Shown piece after piece: positions 9,938 to 17,748 of a stretch of DNA of 64,000 nucleotides (positions are counted from its first letter, which is position 1; each line of letters begins with the position of its first letter). A model generated the notes under the pieces. That model was not told the origin of the DNA, did not search any database, and saw only the letters and a program-made list of their open reading frames with translations. The DNA is taken from contig NZNM01000114.1 of NCBI GenBank assembly GCA_002694885.1, positions 1 through 64,000 on the forward strand, in the 5' to 3' direction. Both the position numbers and the translations under genes were made by a program. The stretch is from Opitutaceae bacterium. Its GTDB lineage: Bacteria > Verrucomicrobiota > Verrucomicrobiia > Opitutales > Opitutaceae.

Positions 9938-10370
9938 ATTTAGATTTGATCCTGAATCGGTCCGGCCATTGGTTCTCCATTTCCGCTCCTTGGTGAACGC
10001 TATAAATGACGATCTCATTGCCGAGAATGAACCTCCCACTAGCGACGAGTTAATGTCGGAGGTGTGGATCGACGATCTGCTTGAATCCCAGCGCAAGGAC
10101 ATCGCTGCTATCAATGAATTGTTCGATGAGAAGTTTATGGATACAGGTAGGGCCACCATCGATGAACAAGACGTGGATCTGGTCTTGCGCGGTTGCACGG
10201 CTGTTAGGCTGATCCTTCGGGGTTCGACTTTGTCCCGTTTTGAAGACGACTCTCTCGAGCGAGGAGAGGTGGAGGTGGGAAAAATTACTGCCGAGGAAGA
10301 AAATGGATACGGAGTGTATATTTTGTTGGCGAGCTTACAGGAGTTGATCATCTCTCAATTGGATCCTTGA
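9921..10370 (+). CDS. DUF2017-type protein linked to clpS
   Basis: 149 residues, acidic, helical and soluble, with no signal or catalytic motif. The pattern (a start like RQLEFRFDPESVRPLVLHFRS, a central RGCTAVRLILRG helix, and a C-terminal YGVYILLASLQELII helix) matches my recollection of DUF2017, the family encoded next to clpS in many Actinobacteria. The 17-bp overlap with clpS here supports that identification and a shared role with the Clp adaptor, which remains inference. Its stop codon overlaps the ATG of the next gene (TGATG). Confidence 0.6.
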   Translation: MSRQLEFRFDPESVRPLVLHFRSLVNAINDDLIAENEPPTSDELMSEVWIDDLLESQRKDIAAINELFDEKFMDTGRATIDEQDVDLVLRGCTAVRLILRGSTLSRFEDDSLERGEVEVGKITAEEENGYGVYILLASLQELIISQLDP

Positions 10371-10888
10371 TGAGTGTAAAGGGTTCTAAATCCAAGAGCG
10401 CTACTGCAGTATCTTGCTCGATCTGCGGGAGAACGGCGCCTGCAGGAACGCGACATTGTTCCGTATCGTGCGCGCTGGCTGACCGAGTTCCGTTGGGCGA
10501 CTCGGCATTGCCCGCGACTTGGGAGCTTGCTGGAGCATTGGTTTCAGCCTTTGTTCTGTTTAACCAAATACTTTTTGGCTTTATGGCCTGGGCGAAGGAG
10601 CGACAGGGAGATGAGGACCTGTCAGGCAGTTTCGGAATCGCTTCCATTGTAGTCGGAGCGGTCTGGTTGCTAGCCGCGATCCTAGCTTGGACCTTCAGCC
10701 GGCCTAAACGGCTCCCAGACTTGCTGGGACCCTTTGCGGGAATCGCTGTTGTTGGGCTAGGCTCTTCCCTGGTAGACTGGCCGAAACAGTTACCGACTCA
10801 ATTCATCTTTGTCAACTTGCTGATAGCCTGGCAGTTATACCGTGGATTTGTTTGCATCTATTTGGCGTCAAAAAAGAGGGAAAAGTAG
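10370..10888 (+). CDS. Zinc-ribbon membrane protein, function unknown
   Basis: 172 residues. The N-terminus has a short Cys-rich motif (CSICGRTAP...HCSVSC, residues ~13-30) that looks like a treble-clef/zinc-ribbon site. Four hydrophobic stretches follow (LAGALVSAFVLFNQILFGFM, IASIVVGAVWLLAAILAW, FAGIAVVGLGSSLV, FIFVNLLIAWQLYRGFVCIY). The start is the ATG at 10370, coupled to the preceding stop; an in-frame TTG lies one codon earlier. It ends the proS-clpS-DUF2017 run. A cytoplasmic zinc finger on a polytopic membrane anchor is common among uncharacterised bacterial proteins; no function can be named. Confidence 0.7.
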   Translation: MSVKGSKSKSATAVSCSICGRTAPAGTRHCSVSCALADRVPLGDSALPATWELAGALVSAFVLFNQILFGFMAWAKERQGDEDLSGSFGIASIVVGAVWLLAAILAWTFSRPKRLPDLLGPFAGIAVVGLGSSLVDWPKQLPTQFIFVNLLIAWQLYRGFVCIYLASKKREK

Positions 10889-11230
10889 GCGGGCATTCCA
10901 TTCCTATTGACCAATCATACAGTTTGCCTAGTTTGAAGGCTTCACGTGTCCTGCCGTGTTCGAGGCGTTGACTAATCGCTCTTTGCCTACCTTAATTTCA
11001 CGGGAGACATGATGAGTGGAGGATGCTCAGCCGTAAACCGGACCGCAGAATTCGCTTTGATGTCGCCCACTTGAACATACCAAGGACCAAGAGCCCTTTT
11101 GGCGTACGGCACAAAGGTGGGACGCGTGAATTTCTTCCCCGCCGCTAGAGAAAATCGGGGAATCGCGTCTGAATCGATCCTGCGTTTAACGTTTGCCCTC
11201 AGCAGTCTCGGTCGCTTTTATGCCGACCAT
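10889..11230. other. Intergenic region, 342 bp, no gene seen
   Basis: No convincing reading frame or RNA gene. A weak promoter-like pair (TTGACT near 10970 and CTTAAT about 17 bp further on) faces the downstream membrane gene. The following frame is open back to a TTG at 11099, but that upstream part lacks protein-like composition and I treat it as leader. Confidence 0.4.
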
Positions 11231-11572
11231 ATGGACCCAAGAATCTACTATTTCCTACATGTCTTCTCAATCATCCTACTGACGGGATTCACATTCGCCA
11301 TAGCGGCGAGCCCGCAAAAGGGGAAAAAGAAATTCATGGCTATAATAACCGGGATTCTGTCTTTAGTCGCCCTGGTTGCTGGAGCTGGACTCATGTCGAA
11401 AATGCACAACAACAACTGGGGCCAAGGTTGGGTGATCATAAAGATTCTGGCTTGGCTCTTTGTTTCGGGTCTGGGTGGAATGGCCTATAAGAAGTCCAAG
11501 TCTTTCGTGCAAACCGGATTGATTGTCGCGGTAGGAGTGGCTGTGTACATGGTTTATTTTCGACCCTTCTGA
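11231..11572 (+). CDS. Small four-helix membrane protein
   Basis: 113 residues from the ATG at 11231 (MDPRIYYFLHVFSIILLTGF). Four hydrophobic helices with short loops (IYYFLHVFSIILLTGFTFAI, MAIITGILSLVALVAGAGLM, GWVIIKILAWLFVSGLGGMA, SFVQTGLIVAVGVAVYMVYF). The layout recalls the SirB2 family and other small haem-binding or electron-transfer membrane proteins, with a histidine in helix 1, but no motif is decisive. Its TGA overlaps the ATG of the DNA polymerase gene (TGATG), so translation is probably coupled although no functional link is evident. Confidence 0.65.
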   Translation: MDPRIYYFLHVFSIILLTGFTFAIAASPQKGKKKFMAIITGILSLVALVAGAGLMSKMHNNNWGQGWVIIKILAWLFVSGLGGMAYKKSKSFVQTGLIVAVGVAVYMVYFRPF

Positions 11573-13770
11573 TGTTGGGAGGGGACTCAGGGCGGTCGCT
11601 ATGCGGCTTGTGGATTAGTCCTGAGGGACAGGCTTATTTAGCATGGGATAGGGGCAAAGGTCCTAGAGAATCCCAAACCGTATCCTTTGCGCCGTTTGTG
11701 TGGGCTCTAGAACGGGCGGTTGACGATCTTATTGTTGGCGCCGATGTATCCAAACTTTCTGGAGAAGCGCCATACAATCGATTAGTAAAGTTCGAAGATA
11801 TTGAGGACTATAAGGATTTCGTTAAGCAAAAGGGAAGGTCGAATTCCATTGATTGGATACGCAATCTGGAACAGCAGTATCTTTTGTCGCGAGAAGAGAG
11901 ACTGTATGCTGGTTTTTCGTTTAATGCGCTTCGAAGAATGCAGCTCGATATTGAGACCGCATGTTCGGAAGAAGGTGGCTTCAGTGACTCGAGGCGCCCG
12001 AACGATCGAATCATTGCCATAGGGTTGAAGCTCGGGCAAAGCATCGAGACGATTTCTTTAGATTCGTTTACGGATGAATCGGAGAGAGCGTTGCTTCAGC
12101 GTCTGAACGAGAAATTCGCAGAATGGGATCCGGATGTCGTTGAAGGGCACAACATATTCAAATTCGATCTTGATTATCTGAGAACAAGAGCCAAGCGCTT
12201 GAAAATACCCATTAATTGGGGACGTTTCGGACAAACGGCCACCTTTCGTAAAAGTCGATTGAGAGTGGCCGAACGCTGGATAGATTACCCGCGATGCGAC
12301 TTGCCTGGCAGAGCGGTCGTGGATACATTTCTTTTAACACAGGTATACGACGCAACTGCGAGAGAGCTCATGTCTTACGGTCTAAAGGAAGTTGCCCGAT
12401 TCCTAGGCGTAACGCCCGAAGATGGTGGTGGCCGCACCTATATTGAGGGGACGAAGATCCAAGAAGCGTTTATGGAAGACCATGATCGCTTCCTCAGCTA
12501 CCTGGAAGACGACTTAAGAGAGACGGGGGGAGTCGCCGATCGCTTGTTGCCTACCTATTTTGAGCAGACGAAAGCGTTTCCGACGACCTTGCAGGAGGCG
12601 TGCCTGAGAGGAACGGCGAGCAAAGTGGATCTTGTTTTTCAGGAAAAGTATTTTCACTTGAAGGCGGCTTGCCCGATGCCAGCTGAACCTCGCCCGTACG
12701 AAGGGGCTTACACCGCGAGCTTCAAGGAAGGCGTATTCAAGCAAGTCCTGCATTTCGATGTGGCCTCTCTGTATCCCAGCATTTTGTTGATGATGGGGCG
12801 TAATCCTCATACTGATACAGAAGGAGTTTTTATTCCAACATTGCGTGGGCTTAGGGACTACAGGATGAAGTACAAAAAACTAGCCCAGGAATCGAAAGAC
12901 GAGAAAATGGCGTTGGAGTACGAAGCGCGTCAAAGCAGCTTCAAGATTCTGATCAATTCGTTCTACGGGTACTTAGGTTTTTCAGGGGCTCGATTCGGGG
13001 ATGCAGAGTTGGCGTCGCAAGTTGCGGCGAAAGGAAGAGAGATCCTCAAATCCTTGATAACCTATTTCGAGAGCGTCGGTTGTTCGCCGCTAGAGGCTGA
13101 TACTGACGGAATTTACGTCGAAGCTAGCGAGTACTACGATAGCGCTGTTTCGCTTCTTGCGGATGCCCAATCGATTCTGCCCGAAGGAATTGAACTCGAG
13201 TACGATGGCAGATATGAATCCATGTTTTGCTACAAAGCGAAAAACTACGCATTGTACGACGGGTCGCGCGTTACGATCAGGGGATCGGCCATGCGATCTC
13301 GTGGGCTAGAACCCTTTTTGCGCTCGTTGACGCAATCGCTAATCTGGTATCTGCTCGGAGCCTCTGAGGAAGACCCAGCGGTTTTAGCTTCGGAAATGGA
13401 GTCTAAAATAAAGTCAGGCTCGTGTCCGATCGAACTATTGGCTAAATCCGAAATACTTAGCCAGAATCCCGAGGCTTATCAAAAGAAGATTGAGGCGGGA
13501 GGAAAGCCGAGGCGAGCCTCCGCAGAGGTGGCCTTGCTTTTAGGGGAAAGAGTGCGCATGGGGGATCGTGTTTCCTATTATATCGGTCCCAAAGAAAAGG
13601 GTCAGACGGCTAATTGGCAGCGAGCCCAGCCGATAGAGTGGTATGGCAATGACGGTCCTCCCTACGATCCAACTTTCTATTTGAAGAAGCTTGATGATTG
13701 GAGAAAGCGTTACGACCCCTTTCATGTTCAGTTGGGAAAAAATGGGGCTCAAAAAGAGCTTTTCTCCTGA
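11572..13770 (+). CDS. Family B DNA polymerase with proofreading domain
   Basis: 732 residues, shorter than E. coli Pol II (783). The 3'-5' exonuclease motifs are present in order: Exo I (QLDIETA), Exo II (EGHNIFKFDLDYL) and Exo III (YLEDDLRET). Polymerase motifs follow: A (FDVASLYPSIL), B (KILINSFYGYLG) and C (EADTDGIYVE), then the conserved AKNYALYDG and RGSAMRSRG. Both active sites look intact. Family B enzymes in bacteria usually serve repair and translesion synthesis; here that role is inferred. The ATG overlaps the previous stop. The 3' end overlaps the convergent gene by 22 bp. Confidence 0.9.
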   Translation: MLGGDSGRSLCGLWISPEGQAYLAWDRGKGPRESQTVSFAPFVWALERAVDDLIVGADVSKLSGEAPYNRLVKFEDIEDYKDFVKQKGRSNSIDWIRNLEQQYLLSREERLYAGFSFNALRRMQLDIETACSEEGGFSDSRRPNDRIIAIGLKLGQSIETISLDSFTDESERALLQRLNEKFAEWDPDVVEGHNIFKFDLDYLRTRAKRLKIPINWGRFGQTATFRKSRLRVAERWIDYPRCDLPGRAVVDTFLLTQVYDATARELMSYGLKEVARFLGVTPEDGGGRTYIEGTKIQEAFMEDHDRFLSYLEDDLRETGGVADRLLPTYFEQTKAFPTTLQEACLRGTASKVDLVFQEKYFHLKAACPMPAEPRPYEGAYTASFKEGVFKQVLHFDVASLYPSILLMMGRNPHTDTEGVFIPTLRGLRDYRMKYKKLAQESKDEKMALEYEARQSSFKILINSFYGYLGFSGARFGDAELASQVAAKGREILKSLITYFESVGCSPLEADTDGIYVEASEYYDSAVSLLADAQSILPEGIELEYDGRYESMFCYKAKNYALYDGSRVTIRGSAMRSRGLEPFLRSLTQSLIWYLLGASEEDPAVLASEMESKIKSGSCPIELLAKSEILSQNPEAYQKKIEAGGKPRRASAEVALLLGERVRMGDRVSYYIGPKEKGQTANWQRAQPIEWYGNDGPPYDPTFYLKKLDDWRKRYDPFHVQLGKNGAQKELFS

Positions 13771-15419
13771 TTGTTTGGCAATTTCCGTTCCAAGAAAAAG
13801 ATGATTGGCGAATTCGGATTTCCAGAAGGGTTGGTGAGCGAGCGTTTTGCGAATTTCTCGCAATCGATATTCTGATACCAGTCCAATATCGATTTCGTTT
13901 CTGCATCACCACCATGGTGTCCTGGATAGGCAACGATGCTGAGAATGCCTCCTGGAAGCAACAGAGGGAGCGAAGACTCGAGTGCTCGAATGGTAGTTTC
14001 GGCTTGTGTGATAACGGATTTTTCTCCGTTGGGCAGGTAGCCTAGGTTAAACACGATCGCGTTAGCCGAAGTTTTTACTGAAATGAAATTTTGGATACGT
14101 GAATGGCAACTATTGATAAGAGTAACTCGGTTGGACGAATCGGCTTTCGCAAGATTTCTCCGTGTGGATTCAATAGCGTCTCCCTGTATGTCAAATGCGT
14201 ATACATGCCCTTGTGGACCTACTGCTTTGGCGAGCCATAATGTATCATGTCCATTGCCTGCGGTCGCGTCAATAGCGATATCGCCAAATGACAAATTCTG
14301 AAGAACGTATTGGCGGGCGATCTCGAAGGCGATCCAACGCTTGCTTGGTTTCGAGTTTTCTTTCCAAAAACGTTGAGGCGACGATTCGATAGGCAGGGCG
14401 TAGTTGGAGTAGATGTGGTCATGTAGACGTTGAGCGAAAAGAGGAATTTGCGTCGCTCCTTTGCTGCCGAAACCGTTGAAAACGAAAATTTGTTTCAGTT
14501 CCGGGTGCTGACCTACAATCGGTTTCGCTCCTGGTATAGAGGGCCTGATGCCAGAAGCGATCTCAGACCATTCCCATTGATCGTTTAGGTAGCGCTGCAG
14601 GAAAGTCTCTAGCTCTAATACGCTTTCCGGGTCGGGTGATTCATCGAGCTTGTCCCAGATGTAGGTTGCTCCCACGTGTATGGAGCCGTCGTTTCGAGGA
14701 ATGAGAAAGAACCTATCGACGATTGCTGTATTAGAAAGATCGATATTCGAATTGATCTTTCCGATAACGCCTTTGGCCGGCCGAAAGGGAACGAATGATA
14801 GCCAGGGGTTTTCGTTTCCGAGCCATCCTTCAGCGAAAATCGCTATTGGGGCTCGATTTGAATTCCAGGAAACTGTTTCGGGCCCAATCTCGATGTTTGA
14901 GTAGTCGAATCGTTCGTTCTTCAGATTGCCGCGCGCTTCGAGGTCAACGTGAAGCTGCTTCAGCAAGTGAGGAATATCTAGATAGCCGCCTCCTTGAATG
15001 GCAAAAAATGGATCTGTTATCGATGGGGTCTTGATTGCCTCGCCAGTGGAATCGTTTTGAATCCAATGACTATAAGCCTCGAGTTTGGACTTCGTAGACC
15101 AAATTTCGCGGCTTTCAGGATCGCTTAATAGACGCAAAATGGTCCTAGGGAAAAATAAGTTTGTCCGAAATTGGCGTCCCAGTTTTTGGTAGGTTTCGGT
15201 GGCAAAAGGAATCTGCTCACTGGCCTCCCAAACGAGGTTCATGCGTTTGCCTCCTATCGGATTCACCAATCCAGCGGCTACATGGGAACAGTTTGATAGG
15301 TCTCGTTTGTTGACGAGCAAAGGATTCTTACCTTTTTCGATAAATGTCCAGGCTAGTAGAGTGCCCGCGAGACCTCCGCCAAAAATGATGCAATCGAATT
15401 CTCTAGCTACGCTTGCCAT
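13749..15419 (-). CDS. FAD-dependent oxidoreductase fused to MnmM/YtqB-type methyltransferase
   Basis: 556 residues in two domains. Residues 1-345 form a DAO-type FAD oxidoreductase: dinucleotide-binding loop IIFGGGLAGTLLAW (11-24), HVAAGLVNPIGGKRM (46-60), and a C-terminal FAD closure FNGFGSKGATQIP (314-326). Residues ~360-547 form a class I methyltransferase of the YtqB/MnmM (PF06962) type: SAM loop IDATAGNGHDT (383-393), the family hallmark FNLGYLPNGEK (457-467), and YPGHHGG (499-505). In E. coli, MnmC joins an FAD oxidase (cmnm5U to nm5U) to an unrelated methyltransferase (nm5U to mnm5U) in the opposite order. MnmM does the methylation in Bacillus. I infer a single protein doing both last steps of mnm5(s2)U34 synthesis on tRNA. 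The neighbouring queG also modifies a wobble base. No frameshift is needed; the frame is continuous. Confidence 0.85.
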   Translation of the reverse strand: MASVAREFDCIIFGGGLAGTLLAWTFIEKGKNPLLVNKRDLSNCSHVAAGLVNPIGGKRMNLVWEASEQIPFATETYQKLGRQFRTNLFFPRTILRLLSDPESREIWSTKSKLEAYSHWIQNDSTGEAIKTPSITDPFFAIQGGGYLDIPHLLKQLHVDLEARGNLKNERFDYSNIEIGPETVSWNSNRAPIAIFAEGWLGNENPWLSFVPFRPAKGVIGKINSNIDLSNTAIVDRFFLIPRNDGSIHVGATYIWDKLDESPDPESVLELETFLQRYLNDQWEWSEIASGIRPSIPGAKPIVGQHPELKQIFVFNGFGSKGATQIPLFAQRLHDHIYSNYALPIESSPQRFWKENSKPSKRWIAFEIARQYVLQNLSFGDIAIDATAGNGHDTLWLAKAVGPQGHVYAFDIQGDAIESTRRNLAKADSSNRVTLINSCHSRIQNFISVKTSANAIVFNLGYLPNGEKSVITQAETTIRALESSLPLLLPGGILSIVAYPGHHGGDAETKSILDWYQNIDCEKFAKRSLTNPSGNPNSPIIFFLERKLPNNQEKSSF

Positions 15420-15502
15420 AGTTACAGTTGATGGGAGATAAAGGTTCCGTATCTCAGTTTCCAGATAGCAGATGCGCTGGGATCCAGCGTTAATTAATTC
15501 TC

Positions 15503-16054
15503 ATGCCAGTCGAACGAAAACAGTTTCACCCTAACCTCTACTTGGTAGGATTTATGGGCACGGGCAAGAGCGCAGTTGGTCGAGCCGTGGCCCAGCGTCT
15601 CGATTTTCAGTTCATAGATACCGATCAAGGGATTGAAGAGAGCCAAGGGCGTAGCATTAAGGAAATCTTCGAAACGGATGGCGAAGCGGCCTTTCGAAAT
15701 ATGGAGAAATCCTTTGTGCAGGGTGGTCACCCGAACGACTGCTGCGTGGTTTCGTGCGGCGGTGGATTGATTGCCCAGCCAGGGATTCTGGAAATTGTTC
15801 AATCAAAAGGTCCGGTAGTGTGCCTCTTGGCATCGCCTCAAACCGTTTGGGAAAGAGTAAAAGGCAACCGGAAGCGTCCGTTACTAAATGTCGAGGATCC
15901 GCTGGCAAAAATTGAGGAGCTCCTTAAAGAGAGAGAACCGATTTACAGGAAAGCGGGAACGGAGGTGCTGACGGATGCGAGGACGATAGCGGATGTCGCG
16001 GCTCACGTAGTTCGCATCTACAAATCGGAAACTAGATCGTGGCCGCCAAAATGA
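15503..16054 (+). CDS. aroK: Shikimate kinase
   Basis: 183 residues. Walker A loop GFMGTGKSAVGR (16-27), shikimate-binding DTD (FIDTDQGIE), the GEAAFRNME arginine region, the GGG turn (SCGGGLIAQP) and the lid NRKRPLL. It phosphorylates shikimate at O3 in the chorismate pathway, cytoplasmic. The start is the ATG at 15503. It is divergent from the FAD/methyltransferase gene across 83 bp, which must hold both promoters. Its TGA overlaps the ATG of queG (ATGA), so the two form an operon despite unrelated pathways. Confidence 0.95.
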   Translation: MPVERKQFHPNLYLVGFMGTGKSAVGRAVAQRLDFQFIDTDQGIEESQGRSIKEIFETDGEAAFRNMEKSFVQGGHPNDCCVVSCGGGLIAQPGILEIVQSKGPVVCLLASPQTVWERVKGNRKRPLLNVEDPLAKIEELLKEREPIYRKAGTEVLTDARTIADVAAHVVRIYKSETRSWPPK

Positions 16055-17268
16055 CCCTTCGAGGAGAGGGCAAAGAGGCGCTTCGGAAGGTGTTGAAGGA
16101 AATCGGCTTCGACGAGGTTCGGTTCGCGGAACTCGATCCGCCAATTGCCAATCGCCTCAGCGAATGGGTAGAGAAAGGCTACCACGCGGATATGGACTGG
16201 CTGGCCCGGTCAGTTGAAAAGCGAATTGATCCGAATAGAGTAATGGAGTCCGCCCATTCGATTATCATGCTGGGGACCAACTATTGGCCGTCGGATCCAG
16301 CAGCGGGCGCCCAATCCCGCTGGGCGAAATATTCCTTGTATAGAGATTATCATGACACGATAATTAGAGGTCTAAAAAAAGCCGGATCTATTTTGGAAGC
16401 CCACCTTGGATTGACGGAGAGCGACTATCGGTATTACGTGGATACAGGACCTGTCATGGAGCGAGGATGGGCAGCGGCATCTGGAATGGGATGGCAGGGG
16501 AAGAACGGAATGCTGATTTCGAAGAGACATGGCAATTGGCTATTCCTGAGCGCCATCCTACTAAAAGCGAGAATCGAAAAAGATCCACCATTGAGAAAGG
16601 GCTCGGCTGATCAATCGAATAGCCCTGAATTAGGTGCCCATTGCGGAAAATGCACGCGATGTATCAACGTATGCCCTACGGAAGCTATAGTCGAACCTGG
16701 GATAGTGGACTCCAGAAGATGCATTTCCTACCAGACAATCGAAAATAAGGGTGTAATACCGCGTTGGATTCGTCCGGGTATTGGACGAAGGATCTATGGC
16801 TGCGACATATGTTTGGATGTTTGTCCATGGAATCGGTTTGCGAAATCCGGTAGACATCTCCTGTTGGAGAGTCGATATGGCATAACAGATCTGACATTGC
16901 TGGACGTCTTAACCATGAAGATCGACAGCTTTCGTGAGATCTTTCGAAAGTCTCCGATTAAGCGTTTAAAACTGAGGGGACTGTTACGCAATGGTTGTGT
17001 AGTTGCGGGCAATCTAAACTCTGACTCAGAATGGCGCCAGAACTTATCTCCAGATTGGCGAACGCCTGTGCGAGATGCGCTGCTTGATCTTGTAGCGCAC
17101 GAGGAGGCTGCCGTGCCGCCACATGCTATTTGGGCGCTGTATCGCCTATTTGGATCTTCAATCCGTGAAGATGTAAAGCCGTTGATAGAGGAAAGCGGAA
17201 ATGAGCTGGCAATCGATGAATTTAGCTGGTGGGAGCGACAATCCAGGGAAGAGCCGGAATGCCCCTAG
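16051..17268 (+). CDS. queG: Epoxyqueuosine reductase
   Basis: 405 residues from the ATG that overlaps aroK's stop (a GTG four codons upstream is possible). It shows the QueG N-terminal DUF1730 region (GYHADMDWLARS), the VDTGPVMERGWA active-site stretch, GWQGKNGMLIS, and two 4Fe-4S sets (CGKCTRCINVCP and CDICLDVCPW). The C-terminal HEAT-like segment is kept. QueG is the cobalamin-dependent enzyme that reduces epoxyqueuosine to queuosine at position 34 of Asp, Asn, His and Tyr tRNAs. Its proximity to the candidate U34-modifying fusion is notable but may be chance. Confidence 0.95.
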   Translation: MTLRGEGKEALRKVLKEIGFDEVRFAELDPPIANRLSEWVEKGYHADMDWLARSVEKRIDPNRVMESAHSIIMLGTNYWPSDPAAGAQSRWAKYSLYRDYHDTIIRGLKKAGSILEAHLGLTESDYRYYVDTGPVMERGWAAASGMGWQGKNGMLISKRHGNWLFLSAILLKARIEKDPPLRKGSADQSNSPELGAHCGKCTRCINVCPTEAIVEPGIVDSRRCISYQTIENKGVIPRWIRPGIGRRIYGCDICLDVCPWNRFAKSGRHLLLESRYGITDLTLLDVLTMKIDSFREIFRKSPIKRLKLRGLLRNGCVVAGNLNSDSEWRQNLSPDWRTPVRDALLDLVAHEEAAVPPHAIWALYRLFGSSIREDVKPLIEESGNELAIDEFSWWERQSREEPECP

Positions 17269-17274
17269 GGGGAG

Positions 17275-17676
17275 CTATTCAAACTCTTTGGCAAGTTTGT
17301 CGGTTAAGAATTTAGGCGCCTTGATGGGCTGTCCCAAACGATTCATGAAGGCGTGGATACTGTATCCGCTCGCGATAGATTGATCTTCTTTCAGGAGCTC
17401 GTAATCGACGCGGATTTTGGCGAACGGGCGTTCCTTGATTAACGAATTTATAGTAACCACGTCGTCGTAAGTAGCGGGTCTGCGATAGTTCATCTTAATC
17501 TCCACGACCGGCAAAAGAATGCCTGATTCCTCCAGTTTCGCGTAGGAAATTCCTCTCTCCTTTAGAAGATTGCCTCTAGCGATTTCCAGCCAAGGAAGAT
17601 AGCTGGCGTGATGAACGATACCCATCATATCGGTCTCGGCATAACGAACTTCGATGCTGGTTGCACTAGATATCAT
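17275..17676 (-). CDS. YbgC-like acyl-CoA thioesterase
   Basis: 133 residues with a single hotdog fold of the 4HBT/YbgC group: VRYAETDMMGIVHHASYLPWLEIARGN contains the catalytic Asp and the helix-start pattern of the family. YbgC-type enzymes hydrolyse short-chain acyl-CoAs and are often tied to the Tol-Pal region, which is not seen here. Cytoplasmic. It lies 6 bp from the convergent end of queG and downstream of the glycosyltransferase gene on the same strand (72 bp gap). Exact substrate unknown. Confidence 0.85.
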   Translation of the reverse strand: MISSATSIEVRYAETDMMGIVHHASYLPWLEIARGNLLKERGISYAKLEESGILLPVVEIKMNYRRPATYDDVVTINSLIKERPFAKIRVDYELLKEDQSIASGYSIHAFMNRLGQPIKAPKFLTDKLAKEFE

Positions 17677-17748
17677 GAATAGCTATTGATTGACTACGTA
17701 GTTTAATAACAGTTACGAAGAATGATTCGCGATGAGTTGAATGTCCTG

